Position numbers and translations under genes: made by a program. The notes under the pieces are model-generated. The model did no database searches and was not told where the DNA came from. It worked only from the letters and a program-made list of their open reading frames with translations. Below, piece by piece: positions 49,336-58,892 of a stretch of DNA of 64,000 bases. Where the stretch lies: NCBI GenBank assembly GCA_028877215.1, contig JAPPFJ010000033.1, forward strand, positions 248,001 to 312,000, given 5' to 3'. This DNA comes from Gemmatimonadota bacterium. Its GTDB lineage: Bacteria; Latescibacterota; UBA2968; GCA-2709665. Numbering within the stretch: the stretch's first letter is position 1; the number at the start of each line of letters is the position of its first letter.

Positions 49336-52055
49336 TGGAACCCAGGATGATCTTGATCTGTATAGTATTGGCCCTGGCGATCCTATTGAGCTTGATACCT
49401 GAACGGCTGAACGCTGAACCTGTGTTTCGGCCCGATGTCGACCGGAGTCACGTTGCGGGTCTGAAGAATAGCCTGGCGCCCCTGATGGCGTTGTCCGAAG
49501 ACGAACTGGCGCGGCTGATTCCGGACCGTTCCGGTTTCCGGTTTGTGGACTGCCCGAATTGCGAGGGAGGCGCCGAGGAGAATCAGCTGTCGTGGTCGAT
49601 CGAGGATCCCGACCGCGTCTTCTGTCTGTTCTGCGGTATGCGGTTTCCAAACGAGGTCTACCCGGAAAACGGCGTGAAGCGGGTGACCAATCCTCGGGGC
49701 GAGATCCAGGAGTATCCGTACTGGGAGGCGCCGTTTCCGCCGCCTGCACAACTGCAGGGGCCACTTTCTCATATCGAACCCGATACGAAGTACCGTCACT
49801 TTTTCAGGGCCAAGGGATGGTACGTCGCCCGGGAATATTTCTCCGATGCGGCGAATCGCCTCGGGAAACTGTATTATCTGACCGGGAATCCGGCGTTTGC
49901 GCGCAGAGCGGCGCTGATCCTGGACCGGTTCGCCCGGGTTTACCCCGGGTATTGCCCCAGGTTCGATCCCGCGTTCCGCCAGAAGGTGATTTTCGAGGGG
50001 GATCGCTCCTTTCCCTTTCCGGTGTCGCCGTATCTGGCGGCAAAGTGGGACTATTGGGCGTATGGCGACATACCATATAACCTGATCTTCGCCTACGATC
50101 TCGTTCGAGACAGCGGCCAGGTGGACGACGCGATGCGCCGACGAATCGAGGACGATCTGATTCGCGCCAGCGTTTCTTTTGTGCGGTCGTATCCGATTAC
50201 GCTGAGCAATATGGACCCGACGATCCTTCGGGGTCTGATTTCCGCCGGGCGGGTCCTCGCCGAGCCGGCGTACGTGCACGAAGCCGTGCAGTGGATCGGC
50301 GACCTGATCCGGAAGCAGTTCTTCGTGGACGGGATGTGGCGGGAAACAGCGGTCTCGTACCATAATCAGACAGTGCATGGACTGGCCGACGTAATGGACC
50401 TGCTGAAAGGACATAGCGATCCGAAAGGATATGTCCATCCCGAAAGCGGTGCGCGATACGAGAATCTGGTTCTGTCGGACCGGTTTCCGCTCTTCGAAAG
50501 GGCTATGCGGATTCCGGATCTACTGCGATACCCGAACGGCCGGGTTGTTGCGGTGCACGACACGTGGGCGCGGGAGCATCGTGGGCCAACCGAATGCTCT
50601 AGCCCCTATCTTCTTGGCGGCTCGGGACACGCATGGCTGGGCAGGGGTAGAGGCGCGAACCAGATGCAGGCGCACCTGCACTTTTCGGGAGCATACGGAC
50701 ATGCGCACGCGGACCTGTTGAGCATCACCCTGTTTGCGCACGGGCAGGAGCGTCTGTCCGATATCGGTTATACATGGACCCACCAGCGGCAGTGGGCGTC
50801 GAGCACGCTTTCGCACAGCACCGTCGTTGTAGATGGGGAGGACCAGGCGCGGGGCAGTGAGAATAACCCCTCCGACGGCAACCTGCTGTTGTTCGTACCT
50901 GGAGACAGCGGGTTCCAGGCGGTGGCGGCGCAGGGTAATCGGGCGTATCCGGGGGTCGCACGGGACTACACTCGTCTGCTGGTGATGATTGGCGTCTCGG
51001 CGCAGGATGCTTACGTGGTCGATGTGTTTCAGGTTGACGGTGGAGAGCGTCATGACTTCGTGCTGGTGGGAGACGCGAATAACGACGGATCGATCGACAC
51101 GGAACTGGATCGATCGCCCTATGGTGAGACGCTGCTGCCGCCCGGGGTGAAGGTCGTCCTGCCCAGCGGCGAGACCGTACCCGGATATGCGGAGGGACAC
51201 AATTTCGCCTATGCGTACGTGAGGGATGTGCTCCGGGCTGGAATCTCCGCGCCGTGGAAGGTGGTCTTTACCAGCGAGGGCGAACCGGAGGGCCGGGTGC
51301 GCGTTCACGGGGTTTCAGGGCTGGATGGGGATCTGCTATTCGGGAGCATGCCATCGGTCAGGCGGGCGGAGGAGAGCGAAGGCCGGCTCGATGACTATAC
51401 CATGCCCGCGTTGATCCACCGCCGTGAGGGGAAGGACCTCTCCAGCGAATTCGTGAATGTGCTCGAGCCGTTCGGCGAAGCGCCGTTTCTGCACTCGGTC
51501 GAGCGACTGGGCGTTGACTCGTACGGTGTGGCGTTGAAGATTGAAGGCAATGACCATACAGACTTTCTGTTCCACAGCCCGGACGGAAGACGAATGGTTG
51601 TGGGAGACGCGGTGCTGGAGGGTCGGATCGGGTTCGTGCGCGAGCGGGATGGCGCCGTGGAGAGGATGACCCTGGTCGGCGGGTCGCTGCTGCAAAAGGG
51701 AGACGTCAGACTCGAGGGAGAAGGAATCTTCGAAGGCGCGATCCTGGGTGTTTTGCGAAAGGAAAGTGGTTCGGCCGCAGACGGGCTGATTGTGGACGGC
51801 GACGTTCCCGATGGAGACCGTTTAGAGGATCTGACGGTCGTGGTCAAAGACGGCGCGGGGTTTACGCTGGGACTTCGTCTGGAGGACGTCACCCGAAGCG
51901 ACGGCCGGACGGTACTCGTACTGGCAGACGATCCCGGATTCGAAATTGCTCCGGACGGGACGAGCCGCCATGTCTATTTCCCGCGCCGGTCCTGGACCGG
52001 AGAGAATCGATATGAGATCATGGACGTAAAGCATCGACTCACGTCGGGTCGTTGA
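49335..52055 (+). CDS. Secreted heparinase II/III-family protein with zinc-ribbon-like insert
   Basis: 906 residues. The signal peptide (MILICIVLALAILLSLIPER) is followed by two CxxC pairs, Cys73/76 (DCPNC) and Cys97/100 (FCLFC), forming a probable zinc knuckle that is unusual near the start of such enzymes. Residues ~110-470 are the (alpha/alpha) toroid, with candidate catalytic Tyr/His in SYHNQTVHGL. The linker and beta-sandwich start at ~470 with FSGAYGHAHADLLSITLFAHG (first 20 residues), a metal-binding HxHxD, and SSTLSHSTVVVDG. The last ~250 residues are beta-rich. Family members eliminate uronic-acid bonds in heparin-, alginate- or ulvan-like polymers; which one is not evident here. Confidence 0.85.
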   Translation: MEPRMILICIVLALAILLSLIPERLNAEPVFRPDVDRSHVAGLKNSLAPLMALSEDELARLIPDRSGFRFVDCPNCEGGAEENQLSWSIEDPDRVFCLFCGMRFPNEVYPENGVKRVTNPRGEIQEYPYWEAPFPPPAQLQGPLSHIEPDTKYRHFFRAKGWYVAREYFSDAANRLGKLYYLTGNPAFARRAALILDRFARVYPGYCPRFDPAFRQKVIFEGDRSFPFPVSPYLAAKWDYWAYGDIPYNLIFAYDLVRDSGQVDDAMRRRIEDDLIRASVSFVRSYPITLSNMDPTILRGLISAGRVLAEPAYVHEAVQWIGDLIRKQFFVDGMWRETAVSYHNQTVHGLADVMDLLKGHSDPKGYVHPESGARYENLVLSDRFPLFERAMRIPDLLRYPNGRVVAVHDTWAREHRGPTECSSPYLLGGSGHAWLGRGRGANQMQAHLHFSGAYGHAHADLLSITLFAHGQERLSDIGYTWTHQRQWASSTLSHSTVVVDGEDQARGSENNPSDGNLLLFVPGDSGFQAVAAQGNRAYPGVARDYTRLLVMIGVSAQDAYVVDVFQVDGGERHDFVLVGDANNDGSIDTELDRSPYGETLLPPGVKVVLPSGETVPGYAEGHNFAYAYVRDVLRAGISAPWKVVFTSEGEPEGRVRVHGVSGLDGDLLFGSMPSVRRAEESEGRLDDYTMPALIHRREGKDLSSEFVNVLEPFGEAPFLHSVERLGVDSYGVALKIEGNDHTDFLFHSPDGRRMVVGDAVLEGRIGFVRERDGAVERMTLVGGSLLQKGDVRLEGEGIFEGAILGVLRKESGSAADGLIVDGDVPDGDRLEDLTVVVKDGAGFTLGLRLEDVTRSDGRTVLVLADDPGFEIAPDGTSRHVYFPRRSWTGENRYEIMDVKHRLTSGR

Positions 52056-52117
52056 GGAAGCCGGGGTGAAGGTGGTGCAGACATTCCTGTCTGCCATCGC
52101 CGCGCAAACGTTGCATT

Positions 52118-52145
52118 TGTAGGGGCAACCCTTGTGGTTGCCCGC
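52118..52145 (-). repeat. Isolated REP hairpin variant
   Basis: TTGTAGGGGCAACCCTTGTG then GTTGCCC: GTAG plus stem GGGCAACC / GGTTGCCC and the conserved CTTGT loop. As at 41113, both arms have changed in a compensating way relative to the main REP family. Confidence 0.7.
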
Positions 52146-52335
52146 ATTTCGGCGCTGGCAGATCTGATTTGACGTCTTTCCCTTTGTGTCTTCGTGTCTC
52201 CGTGTGAGGCCGATTTACCGGGTTTTTCTCCCTCTCTCCTGGCAGGAGAGAGGGCCGGGGAGAGAGGTCTGCGGGGCCGGGGGGAGAGGTCGGTTAAAGG
52301 CCGTGAGAAGGTAGAGGGGAGACGATGGAAAAAAG

Positions 52336-52518
52336 GCGGGTAGAGGTAAGAGGGTAGACGGTAGATGATATCCTTGCCCGGTGTGTTTTTCCTTTCTGCC
52401 TCCGGCACGAGAAAAATCCTTACAAGGCTGGAAATCTCTCCCGTCTCACGTCTTGCGTCTCACCAGGTGGTGGGGCGGGGTGTGGTCTTCTACCCTCTTC
52501 CCTCTTACGTCTACCCGC
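52336..52518. repeat. Purine-rich palindromic repeat, copy 4 (183 bp, best preserved)
   Basis: Arms 52336-52365 (GCGGGTAGAGGTAAGAGGGT...) and 52489-52518 (...CCTCTTACGTCTACCCGC) are reverse complements at 27 of 30 positions. Inside are CCTTGCCCG, TGCCTCCGGCACGAGAAA and CTCACCAGGTGGTGG, shared with the other copies. It ends 40 bp before the start of the toroid paralogue. A shorter relative (GGGCCGGGGAGAGAGGTCTG) fills 52240-52330. Confidence 0.7.
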
Positions 52519-52557
52519 ATTTAGTCGATAGCTTCCTTGATGCAAGGAGATTTCGAT

Positions 52558-54969
52558 ATGGTTCAAATGTCAGACACCACGGAACTGAAGGCGCCGTTCA
52601 TGCCGGCGGAGGAGAATGAACTCAGCCGCCGCTACCTGAGGATGATCGAGAAGTGGATTCCAACAGGCGTCGAGTATTTCCAGGAATGGCCGGACAGGCC
52701 GAACTGCGGGCATTTCTTCGGAGGGTGTCACTGGTACGGCGGTGAGACGGCGCCGCCGGTGGAGACGTTTGCGCTTGCCAGCATCTCCCCGGAGTATGAT
52801 GAGAAGGGCGTCGGCGTTTCCAGGAGCGACCTTCAGCGAATGGCGATCATGGGCTTGCGGTACCTGTGCTTCACCCACGATTCGGGGCCGCCGGACTGCG
52901 TGCGGCCCGCCACGGGAATGGGACGGCCCGAGATCTGCGGCACCAAGTGGGGCGAACGCGGGCTGGGGTTCTTCAAGGAAAGCCAGTGCGGCCATGGCAT
53001 TTCCTTGCTGGCGCGGGTGTGCCTGTTGTTGCGGGACCGGATTGACGACGAGACCTGGATGATGATGGCGCGGGTACACGCGGACTATGCCGGCAGGTTC
53101 GGGAATATGGCGCCCAAGAGCGGCATCTATGTGGATACGCAGATGGAAGAGAACGCCTGGACCTCCAACGGGTTGACGTCGTGCCACTTGTTCCTGGAAC
53201 GCCACGAAAACGCCGCCCAGTGGGAGGCCACGTGCAGACGCTGGATGTATTCCACCTGCGCGACGCCGCAGGACGCAAAGGACCGGGGCAGGTTGAACGG
53301 CGCCTCGGCGGCGGCGCTGGCAGGAAAGATATTCACCGCGCTGCCGGACTATTGGGCGGAAAACCACGGGATGGTACACCCGAACTACACCGCATCGGGC
53401 GTTCGGCCGCTCACGTCTGCGGGAGCACAATTGAAGCTGTGGGGACGTGAACTGCCGCCGGAGGTGTTCTGGAACCGGCGCAGGGTGTACGAAAATCTGA
53501 AGGCGATGACCGATGGATCGGGATACGCCCAGGCCGTCCAGGGGATGGACTGGCATTATCTGCCAACCACCGGAAGCGAGACCCCGCATTCGGCGGCAGC
53601 CGTGTTCTTTGATGATCCGGACGCCGCCGCGCTTCTGCGCCGAGGGCTCCGGAATGCCGAACTGCGGCAGGATGGGAACGAAGGGCGGATGTACGACAGG
53701 GATTTCGCCGAACGGGCGCACGACCAGCAGGATCCCATGATCATGCGGGAAGTCACCATCGGCGCGGTCGCGCACCAGTACGTGTTTCACCGGATGTTCG
53801 GACCGGGGCCGCAGCCCACCCCCGAAGACGAACTCGAACGCCGATTGGCCGGGGTACGGGAGTATCCGCACGCGGGTTTCGTCCATCACCGGCACCCGAA
53901 GGGACAGACTTCGTTTTCCTGGCGGAATTCCGTGATGGCGATGCCGCTGACGAGGGAGGGGATCTACACGATCGCGCCCTGTTCGGACAGCTGGATGGGA
54001 AGACCGGTGGTGAAGGGGCGGCCGGACAGCCATCGACTGAAGCGGGTGCGCGTGACCGACTGCGACGACGGGTTCGCCGCCGCCATGGTCATGGACCGGT
54101 GCCAGGAGTCCCTCCGACAGGAGGTGTTGTTCGCCAGCCTGCCCGATGGACGGGCCCTTTCATTCGAGCGGTTCACGGCCCTCGAAGACCTCACGGTGGA
54201 ATCCCTCGACCAGGGATTTCTGCGGATTACCAATGAACACTTCCCGCTATTCGAACCGAACTGCCGCGGCGTCCGCACTCTCTACCGGCCCGACGGGTCG
54301 ACCGACTACCGGGGCTGGCTCGGCGATCGCGAAGAGGACGATATCGAAGATCGCCTGGGCCAACCGGCATGGCTGAATATCGACGACCGGCTGGGAGTCG
54401 TGTTTTCGGGTACGGGCGACGCGGTTTATCTCAATCGACACTATTACAGGCCCTATCGCGCGATCGCGGATGATCTCACGCTCTCGCACCAGGAGCATGA
54501 AAGGTCGCTGCGGGCCGGCGACGATGCCGGCACCCTGGCGGCGTTGGTGATTCCCGAGCAGGCCCACGAGGGCACGTCTTCCAGTCGTCTCGACGTCCTG
54601 ACAGGGCCGGAACAGAGTGCGTGCCTGGTTACCGACGGCTACCTCGCGGCCGCCAATTTCGCCGGCAACCGCAGGATTTGCGGGTTCGCTCGGTCCCGTT
54701 GCGAGGAAATCGTTGTCTACACGGGCGCTGCGGTCGTTGCGAATGGAGATACCGTACGGTACGACGTGCCGCTCAACAGCGTGAGCGCCTGCCTTCTGGC
54801 CGCGACGCACTCGCTGCGCGTGGATGGAGATGTAAGCGCCGAGATCGCGTCGGACGGCGGAATCTATGTGACGAACACCGGTACCGAACGACAGGTGGCC
54901 GGGATCTCAAGCGGTGAAAATGCGGGCGAAGAACGGTCGATCGACGCCGGACAGACGATACGCATCTAA
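52558..54969 (+). CDS. Toroid plus beta-sandwich carbohydrate-active protein, paralogue 2
   Basis: 803 residues from ATG 52558 (AAGGAGA seven bases upstream; upstream TTG/ATG are not needed). Colinear with the protein at 45295 from the N-terminus (ELSRRYLRMIEKWIPTG against PMSRRYLRIAQKWCPTA) to the C-terminus. Shared blocks: NCGHFFGGCHWYGGET, CGTKWGERGLGFFKESQCGH, DTQMEENAWTSNGL, AENHGMVHPNYTASG, FVHHRHPKGQTSFSWRNSVM, SLDQGFLRITNEHFPLF and WLNIDDRLGVVFSGTG. The strongest conservation is at NHGMVHP and HHRHxKGQ, likely catalytic or substrate contacts. The two copies bracket the M81 and heparinase genes, suggesting duplication within one degradation cluster. Confidence 0.75.
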   Translation: MVQMSDTTELKAPFMPAEENELSRRYLRMIEKWIPTGVEYFQEWPDRPNCGHFFGGCHWYGGETAPPVETFALASISPEYDEKGVGVSRSDLQRMAIMGLRYLCFTHDSGPPDCVRPATGMGRPEICGTKWGERGLGFFKESQCGHGISLLARVCLLLRDRIDDETWMMMARVHADYAGRFGNMAPKSGIYVDTQMEENAWTSNGLTSCHLFLERHENAAQWEATCRRWMYSTCATPQDAKDRGRLNGASAAALAGKIFTALPDYWAENHGMVHPNYTASGVRPLTSAGAQLKLWGRELPPEVFWNRRRVYENLKAMTDGSGYAQAVQGMDWHYLPTTGSETPHSAAAVFFDDPDAAALLRRGLRNAELRQDGNEGRMYDRDFAERAHDQQDPMIMREVTIGAVAHQYVFHRMFGPGPQPTPEDELERRLAGVREYPHAGFVHHRHPKGQTSFSWRNSVMAMPLTREGIYTIAPCSDSWMGRPVVKGRPDSHRLKRVRVTDCDDGFAAAMVMDRCQESLRQEVLFASLPDGRALSFERFTALEDLTVESLDQGFLRITNEHFPLFEPNCRGVRTLYRPDGSTDYRGWLGDREEDDIEDRLGQPAWLNIDDRLGVVFSGTGDAVYLNRHYYRPYRAIADDLTLSHQEHERSLRAGDDAGTLAALVIPEQAHEGTSSSRLDVLTGPEQSACLVTDGYLAAANFAGNRRICGFARSRCEEIVVYTGAAVVANGDTVRYDVPLNSVSACLLAATHSLRVDGDVSAEIASDGGIYVTNTGTERQVAGISSGENAGEERSIDAGQTIRI

Positions 54970-55281
54970 TGGCGAGACGGATGATCCGGCAAACACTCAG
55001 TCTGTCGGATGACGACCCGGCCGTCTTTCATTCGCTCCGGCTGACCGTGCATCGAATCCGGATCACTCCCCCTTGAGGGGGAGTCGCAGAAGCCAAGCCG
55101 GTCCTCAGGTTTGTCCTTAGCCTGCGGTCGCGCAGCCTGTAGAAACCGGCGACGGCTGATGCGGTGGGGGGATTTCAACGGCTGACCGAAATGCCGTCAT
55201 TGAGCGAGTTGAAGCCAGGAAGTTGCCTGTGCTGCTTGCGTTGTTTACGTCGAGCCGCTCGAAACGAGGTCGTCGAATCGC

Positions 55282-55360
55282 GTTCATTGAGCTTGTCGAA
55301 ATGCCCGCGATTCGGTTCCCTTCGACATCCTATGCCGGCCCTTCGACAGGCTCAGGGAAC
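55282..55360. repeat. Imperfect inverted repeat GTTCATTGAGCTTGTCGAA type
   Basis: GTTCATTGAGCTTGTCGAA (55282-55300) and TTCGACAGGCTCAGGGAAC (55342-55360) are reverse complements at 16 of 19 positions. Degenerate copies occur nearby (GTCATTGAGCGAGTTGAA at 55196). CTTCGACAAGCTCAG-type palindromes are common in many environmental genomes. No gene in 54970-55429. Confidence 0.6.
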
Positions 55361-55429
55361 GGCTAAAGACAAGCGCAAAAGGGGCCGCGCGGTTTTCCCT
55401 GGATATCAAAATCACGAGGAGACATTTCC

Positions 55430-57964
55430 GTGAATGAACAGTGCATACTTCAAAACAGCGCCCTTTCCCTCAAATGGGATGGGGAAAGTCTCCAGGTGGA
55501 GAATCGACGATCGGGTCTCCGCCGCACCTTTGATTCTCCGGCTTTCATGATCCGGCTCGGCGACGTTGAGATTCCGGCTGACCATTTCATTCAGACCGGT
55601 ATGCAGGCCGGTTCGGACGAGGTGGCGTTTGACTATCGTCACGAGACGACCGGCATACGGGCCCGGGTGCGGTACTGGATCGAAGGAGAGAATCCCTGGT
55701 TCAGGAAGCAGTTGACGCTCGAGGCGCCGGACAGTCCGAGCGCGCCGACCCCGGACCGGCTCTGGGTGGATATACAGGATCAACCGCCGCGTCCGATGCG
55801 ACGGGTGGGATACAGCGTCCGCGGCGGGCCCGACGCGGAAGAACAGTCCGGGCTCGACTCATACGCCCCGCCGGTACCGGGTTGCGGGTATCCGGTGTGG
55901 GCCGGAGACTGGTTTGTCGGGCTCGAGCATCCGGTGGGGTTTGTGGTTCCGGGCGACAGGCTGGAACTCTTCCACCACCCTGTGTGGGACGACGAACGGC
56001 GCATTGAAAGCTACACCGCGGTCTACGGCGCGGCAGAGCGTCATGAAGAGGTGCGAGACGCGTTCATGGACTATCTCTGGCAGGTTCGCCTTCCCAGGCT
56101 GTCGAAGCCGATTTTCCATCTCTCCGTAGGATGGTCGGTACGTTATCTGGGCAACCGGGAGTATCTCGACTCGTTCGATATGAACCAGGCCTACGCCGAG
56201 GCGGTATCAGACCTCGGCCTGACGCCCGACTCGCTCGCGTTTGACGCGGGCTGGTTCGACAGGAAGTCCATCTACAGGCACAAGGGTGACGATGAGGAGG
56301 ATTCGCGGCTCATCGCGTTTGCGGAAAACTTGAAACAAAAGGGGTTTTCGCTGGCATTGTGGGTGACGCACAACGGTCCGGTGGGTTTCGACACCGACTG
56401 GATTCAGGAACAGGGATGGCGGGTTGGCGAAGGACCCGGCTCCTACGGAAGCGGAACGTTTGTCGTCATGGCGCAACCGTCCTTCGAAGAGGCCGTGGCG
56501 CGGCGCTGGGAGCGGCTGGTGAGGGACGTGGGGACGGCGCATCTGAAGATCGATTGGGACAACGAGTGCGCCACCCATCCCGATTTCCAGGAACGTCTAC
56601 CCACGCCACATCATATGCGCGAGGCCTCGATCAACGCGTTCAATCGGATCGACCGCCGGCTGCGGGCGATCAATCCCGCGCTGGTGACGCGGAACGGATG
56701 GTGGCCCAGCCCGTGGTGGCTCTGCCTGGCGAACCACACGTGGCTGATACATTCCGGGGATTGCGAATACGCGTCCTGGCCGGCCCGCACCCAGCGCGAC
56801 CGGGCCCTGACGCACCGGGACACGGTTTATTATCAGATCATGCGCAAGGCGGAAACGCCCATCTTCTTCGACGGGTATGACAATCACGAATTCGTACAGG
56901 CATTGACCAACGCGTTCGGCGATCCGGACCACACCTGGCTGGACAACCTCGTGCTGGCGTCCTGCCGCGGCACCACCTATATGCCGATGCCGATCAATCC
57001 CGAGAGCCTGAGAGAGAACCGGGCGGAGCAACTGCAGGCGATGATGGACTGGATGCGTTTCAACGCCGACGGACTGGGCACGAAGGAAACGCGGATGGTG
57101 CTGGGGAATCCGGCCTTCGGCGAGGTCTATGGCTTCCTGCATCCTTCGGATGGAAACGCCTGGCTCCTGCTCCGCAATCCATCGGTTGAGCCACAGACCG
57201 CGGATCTTCGCGCGGACCTCGGATTGGGGTATGCGCCGGGGACCACACGGCAGGTTTATCCCTTCTGGCAGGATCTTCATGGTTCCGTAACCTTGCTGGG
57301 GAACGAAGTCCGCTTGCTGAAGATCTATGCCGACGAACAGGAGGACGTCTCGCCCATACCGGACGCGCCGTTCATGGCGCGGTTGTGCGATGGAGGATGT
57401 GAATACCTGTTTCCGGGGGACCGTCGGCTAACGGCCGACGTGGGGCCCGCTGTGCATCCGGATATGCAGATCCCCGGTCTCTCCGCCGAGGCAACCTGCG
57501 ATGAACTCAACGAAGGGGCCCACAGGATGCAGTGGTACGTCGCGGTGGGGCACCGGTTCGAGCGTCCGGAACTGCAGGTCGTCCTGCTCGGACCGGAGGA
57601 AGTGCTGGAAGGCGTGAATGTCCGCGCCGGCGGGTCGCGGTACAAGGGTGTGCCTTCAAGATATTCGTACGTGACCCAGCGCATCCACCGGCAGGGCAGA
57701 AGCAGCCACGGCTCGGCCAGGTTTCTGGCGCCCGTGGGACCGAGGGAACGTGACGACTATCTTTTCAACATCCACGACAGCGGATGGGCCTCGGTAACGG
57801 TGGATCTTACCGGCGAAGACCTGGACGCACTGACGGTAAGGGCCTGGATTGCCGGGTACGAGGCGCCCGCCAGGCAGACGATTGTCCGGGATGCGCCGCC
57901 GATGGCCGGCCCCCTTCTCCCGGTCCATCCGTACGGATTTTCCAGATGCATCGAGATCAGGTGA
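55430..57964 (+). CDS. GH36/clan GH-D-like putative alpha-galactosidase
   Basis: 844 residues from GTG 55430 with GAGGAG upstream; the nearby ATG is out of frame. N-terminal beta-sandwich (~1-220), (beta/alpha)8 barrel (~225-560) and C-terminal beta domain. Barrel landmarks of clan GH-D: SLAFDAGWFDRKSIYRH, FSLALWVTHNGPVGF, HLKIDWDNECATHPD with the nucleophile Asp in KxD, and LIHSGDCEYASWPARTQRD, where Asp may be the acid/base. Extra C-terminal ~200 residues (GPEEVLEGVNVRAGGSRYKG) are of unknown role. No signal peptide. Precise sugar specificity is not evident. Probably cotranscribed with the gene at 58014. Confidence 0.8.
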   Translation: MNEQCILQNSALSLKWDGESLQVENRRSGLRRTFDSPAFMIRLGDVEIPADHFIQTGMQAGSDEVAFDYRHETTGIRARVRYWIEGENPWFRKQLTLEAPDSPSAPTPDRLWVDIQDQPPRPMRRVGYSVRGGPDAEEQSGLDSYAPPVPGCGYPVWAGDWFVGLEHPVGFVVPGDRLELFHHPVWDDERRIESYTAVYGAAERHEEVRDAFMDYLWQVRLPRLSKPIFHLSVGWSVRYLGNREYLDSFDMNQAYAEAVSDLGLTPDSLAFDAGWFDRKSIYRHKGDDEEDSRLIAFAENLKQKGFSLALWVTHNGPVGFDTDWIQEQGWRVGEGPGSYGSGTFVVMAQPSFEEAVARRWERLVRDVGTAHLKIDWDNECATHPDFQERLPTPHHMREASINAFNRIDRRLRAINPALVTRNGWWPSPWWLCLANHTWLIHSGDCEYASWPARTQRDRALTHRDTVYYQIMRKAETPIFFDGYDNHEFVQALTNAFGDPDHTWLDNLVLASCRGTTYMPMPINPESLRENRAEQLQAMMDWMRFNADGLGTKETRMVLGNPAFGEVYGFLHPSDGNAWLLLRNPSVEPQTADLRADLGLGYAPGTTRQVYPFWQDLHGSVTLLGNEVRLLKIYADEQEDVSPIPDAPFMARLCDGGCEYLFPGDRRLTADVGPAVHPDMQIPGLSAEATCDELNEGAHRMQWYVAVGHRFERPELQVVLLGPEEVLEGVNVRAGGSRYKGVPSRYSYVTQRIHRQGRSSHGSARFLAPVGPRERDDYLFNIHDSGWASVTVDLTGEDLDALTVRAWIAGYEAPARQTIVRDAPPMAGPLLPVHPYGFSRCIEIR

Positions 57965-58013
57965 GGCGGCGCGCAACTGAAATTGTATTGTCCTTCTGAA
58001 GGGAGGCTTTGAA

Positions 58014-58892
58014 ATGGCGCTGAGGCACGATGCGGGACAGAACGTCTGGCACTTCGAGACCGAGCAGATGGCGGGCTACATCCAGCCAGACGGGGACCGG
58101 CATGGGATCAAGGAGTTGACGCATAAACCGACGGGCGCGCAGGTGGTACACCCGAAATACGACCTCCTGAATCTGTTCTTCATGTTTTCGCAGAACCACT
58201 GTATGGGACAGGCCCGAGAGAACGAGCGCAGCATTACGGCCGAGGGTGATTCCATCAACGTACACTGGGCGCCTACGGACAATCACAAGGCCGAGATGAC
58301 CGCCAGGTACGAGGTTGTGGAACCCAATGCGGTTGACCTCTCCATTACCGTGAAGTCGAACTGGCCGTACCCGGCGTATGAGGTGTTCCTTTCCAACTAT
58401 TTCGATCTGTCCCTGCGGCCTTATGTGTACGTCCAGGGCAGTCCGTTCGACATTCCCGCGGACCGGCCGCGGTGGATCGCGCCTGAAGTGAATGACGTAT
58501 TCGTGGGAACGGGACTGGTTTTCTCAAGGGACCAGCACGCCGCGCGCCGGTCTACCGATGGACGATGGGACCGTATCTGGGGCCTATACCAATGGAATCC
58601 CCAACGGTTTTTTGAATCGCCGGTGATCATGAGCGCGAACCTGGAAACGGGCGTTGCAGGCGTACTGATGTCCAGGCCCCAGGACTGTTACGCGGTCATC
58701 AGCGGATACCAGAGCGAGAACATGAAGGACCCGTTCAGGGACCAGAATCCGCTCTACCTCTCGCTGTTCGGAGATGACTTCCGAGTCGGGGATGAACGGA
58801 CCGTGCAAGTGCGGTTCGCCGTCACCGAAATCGACGAATCGATGACGCAGCCCCTCGCGCTGTACGAGGCGTTTATGGAAGAGAAGGGATAG
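58014..58892 (+). CDS. Hypothetical beta-sandwich protein (galactose-mutarotase-like)
   Basis: 292 residues. Alternating strands with few helices (ITAEGDSINVHWAPTDNHKA, MTARYEVVEPNAVDLSITVK, PAYEVFLSNYFDLSLRPYVY), His/Asn/Trp-rich loops (HPKYDLLNLFFMFSQNHCMG) and no signal peptide suggest a supersandwich of the carbohydrate-binding/mutarotase type. Not assigned to a named family. GGGAGG lies ten bases before the ATG, and it follows the GH36-like gene by 49 bp, so it likely acts on the same sugar. Confidence 0.65.
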   Translation: MALRHDAGQNVWHFETEQMAGYIQPDGDRHGIKELTHKPTGAQVVHPKYDLLNLFFMFSQNHCMGQARENERSITAEGDSINVHWAPTDNHKAEMTARYEVVEPNAVDLSITVKSNWPYPAYEVFLSNYFDLSLRPYVYVQGSPFDIPADRPRWIAPEVNDVFVGTGLVFSRDQHAARRSTDGRWDRIWGLYQWNPQRFFESPVIMSANLETGVAGVLMSRPQDCYAVISGYQSENMKDPFRDQNPLYLSLFGDDFRVGDERTVQVRFAVTEIDESMTQPLALYEAFMEEKG

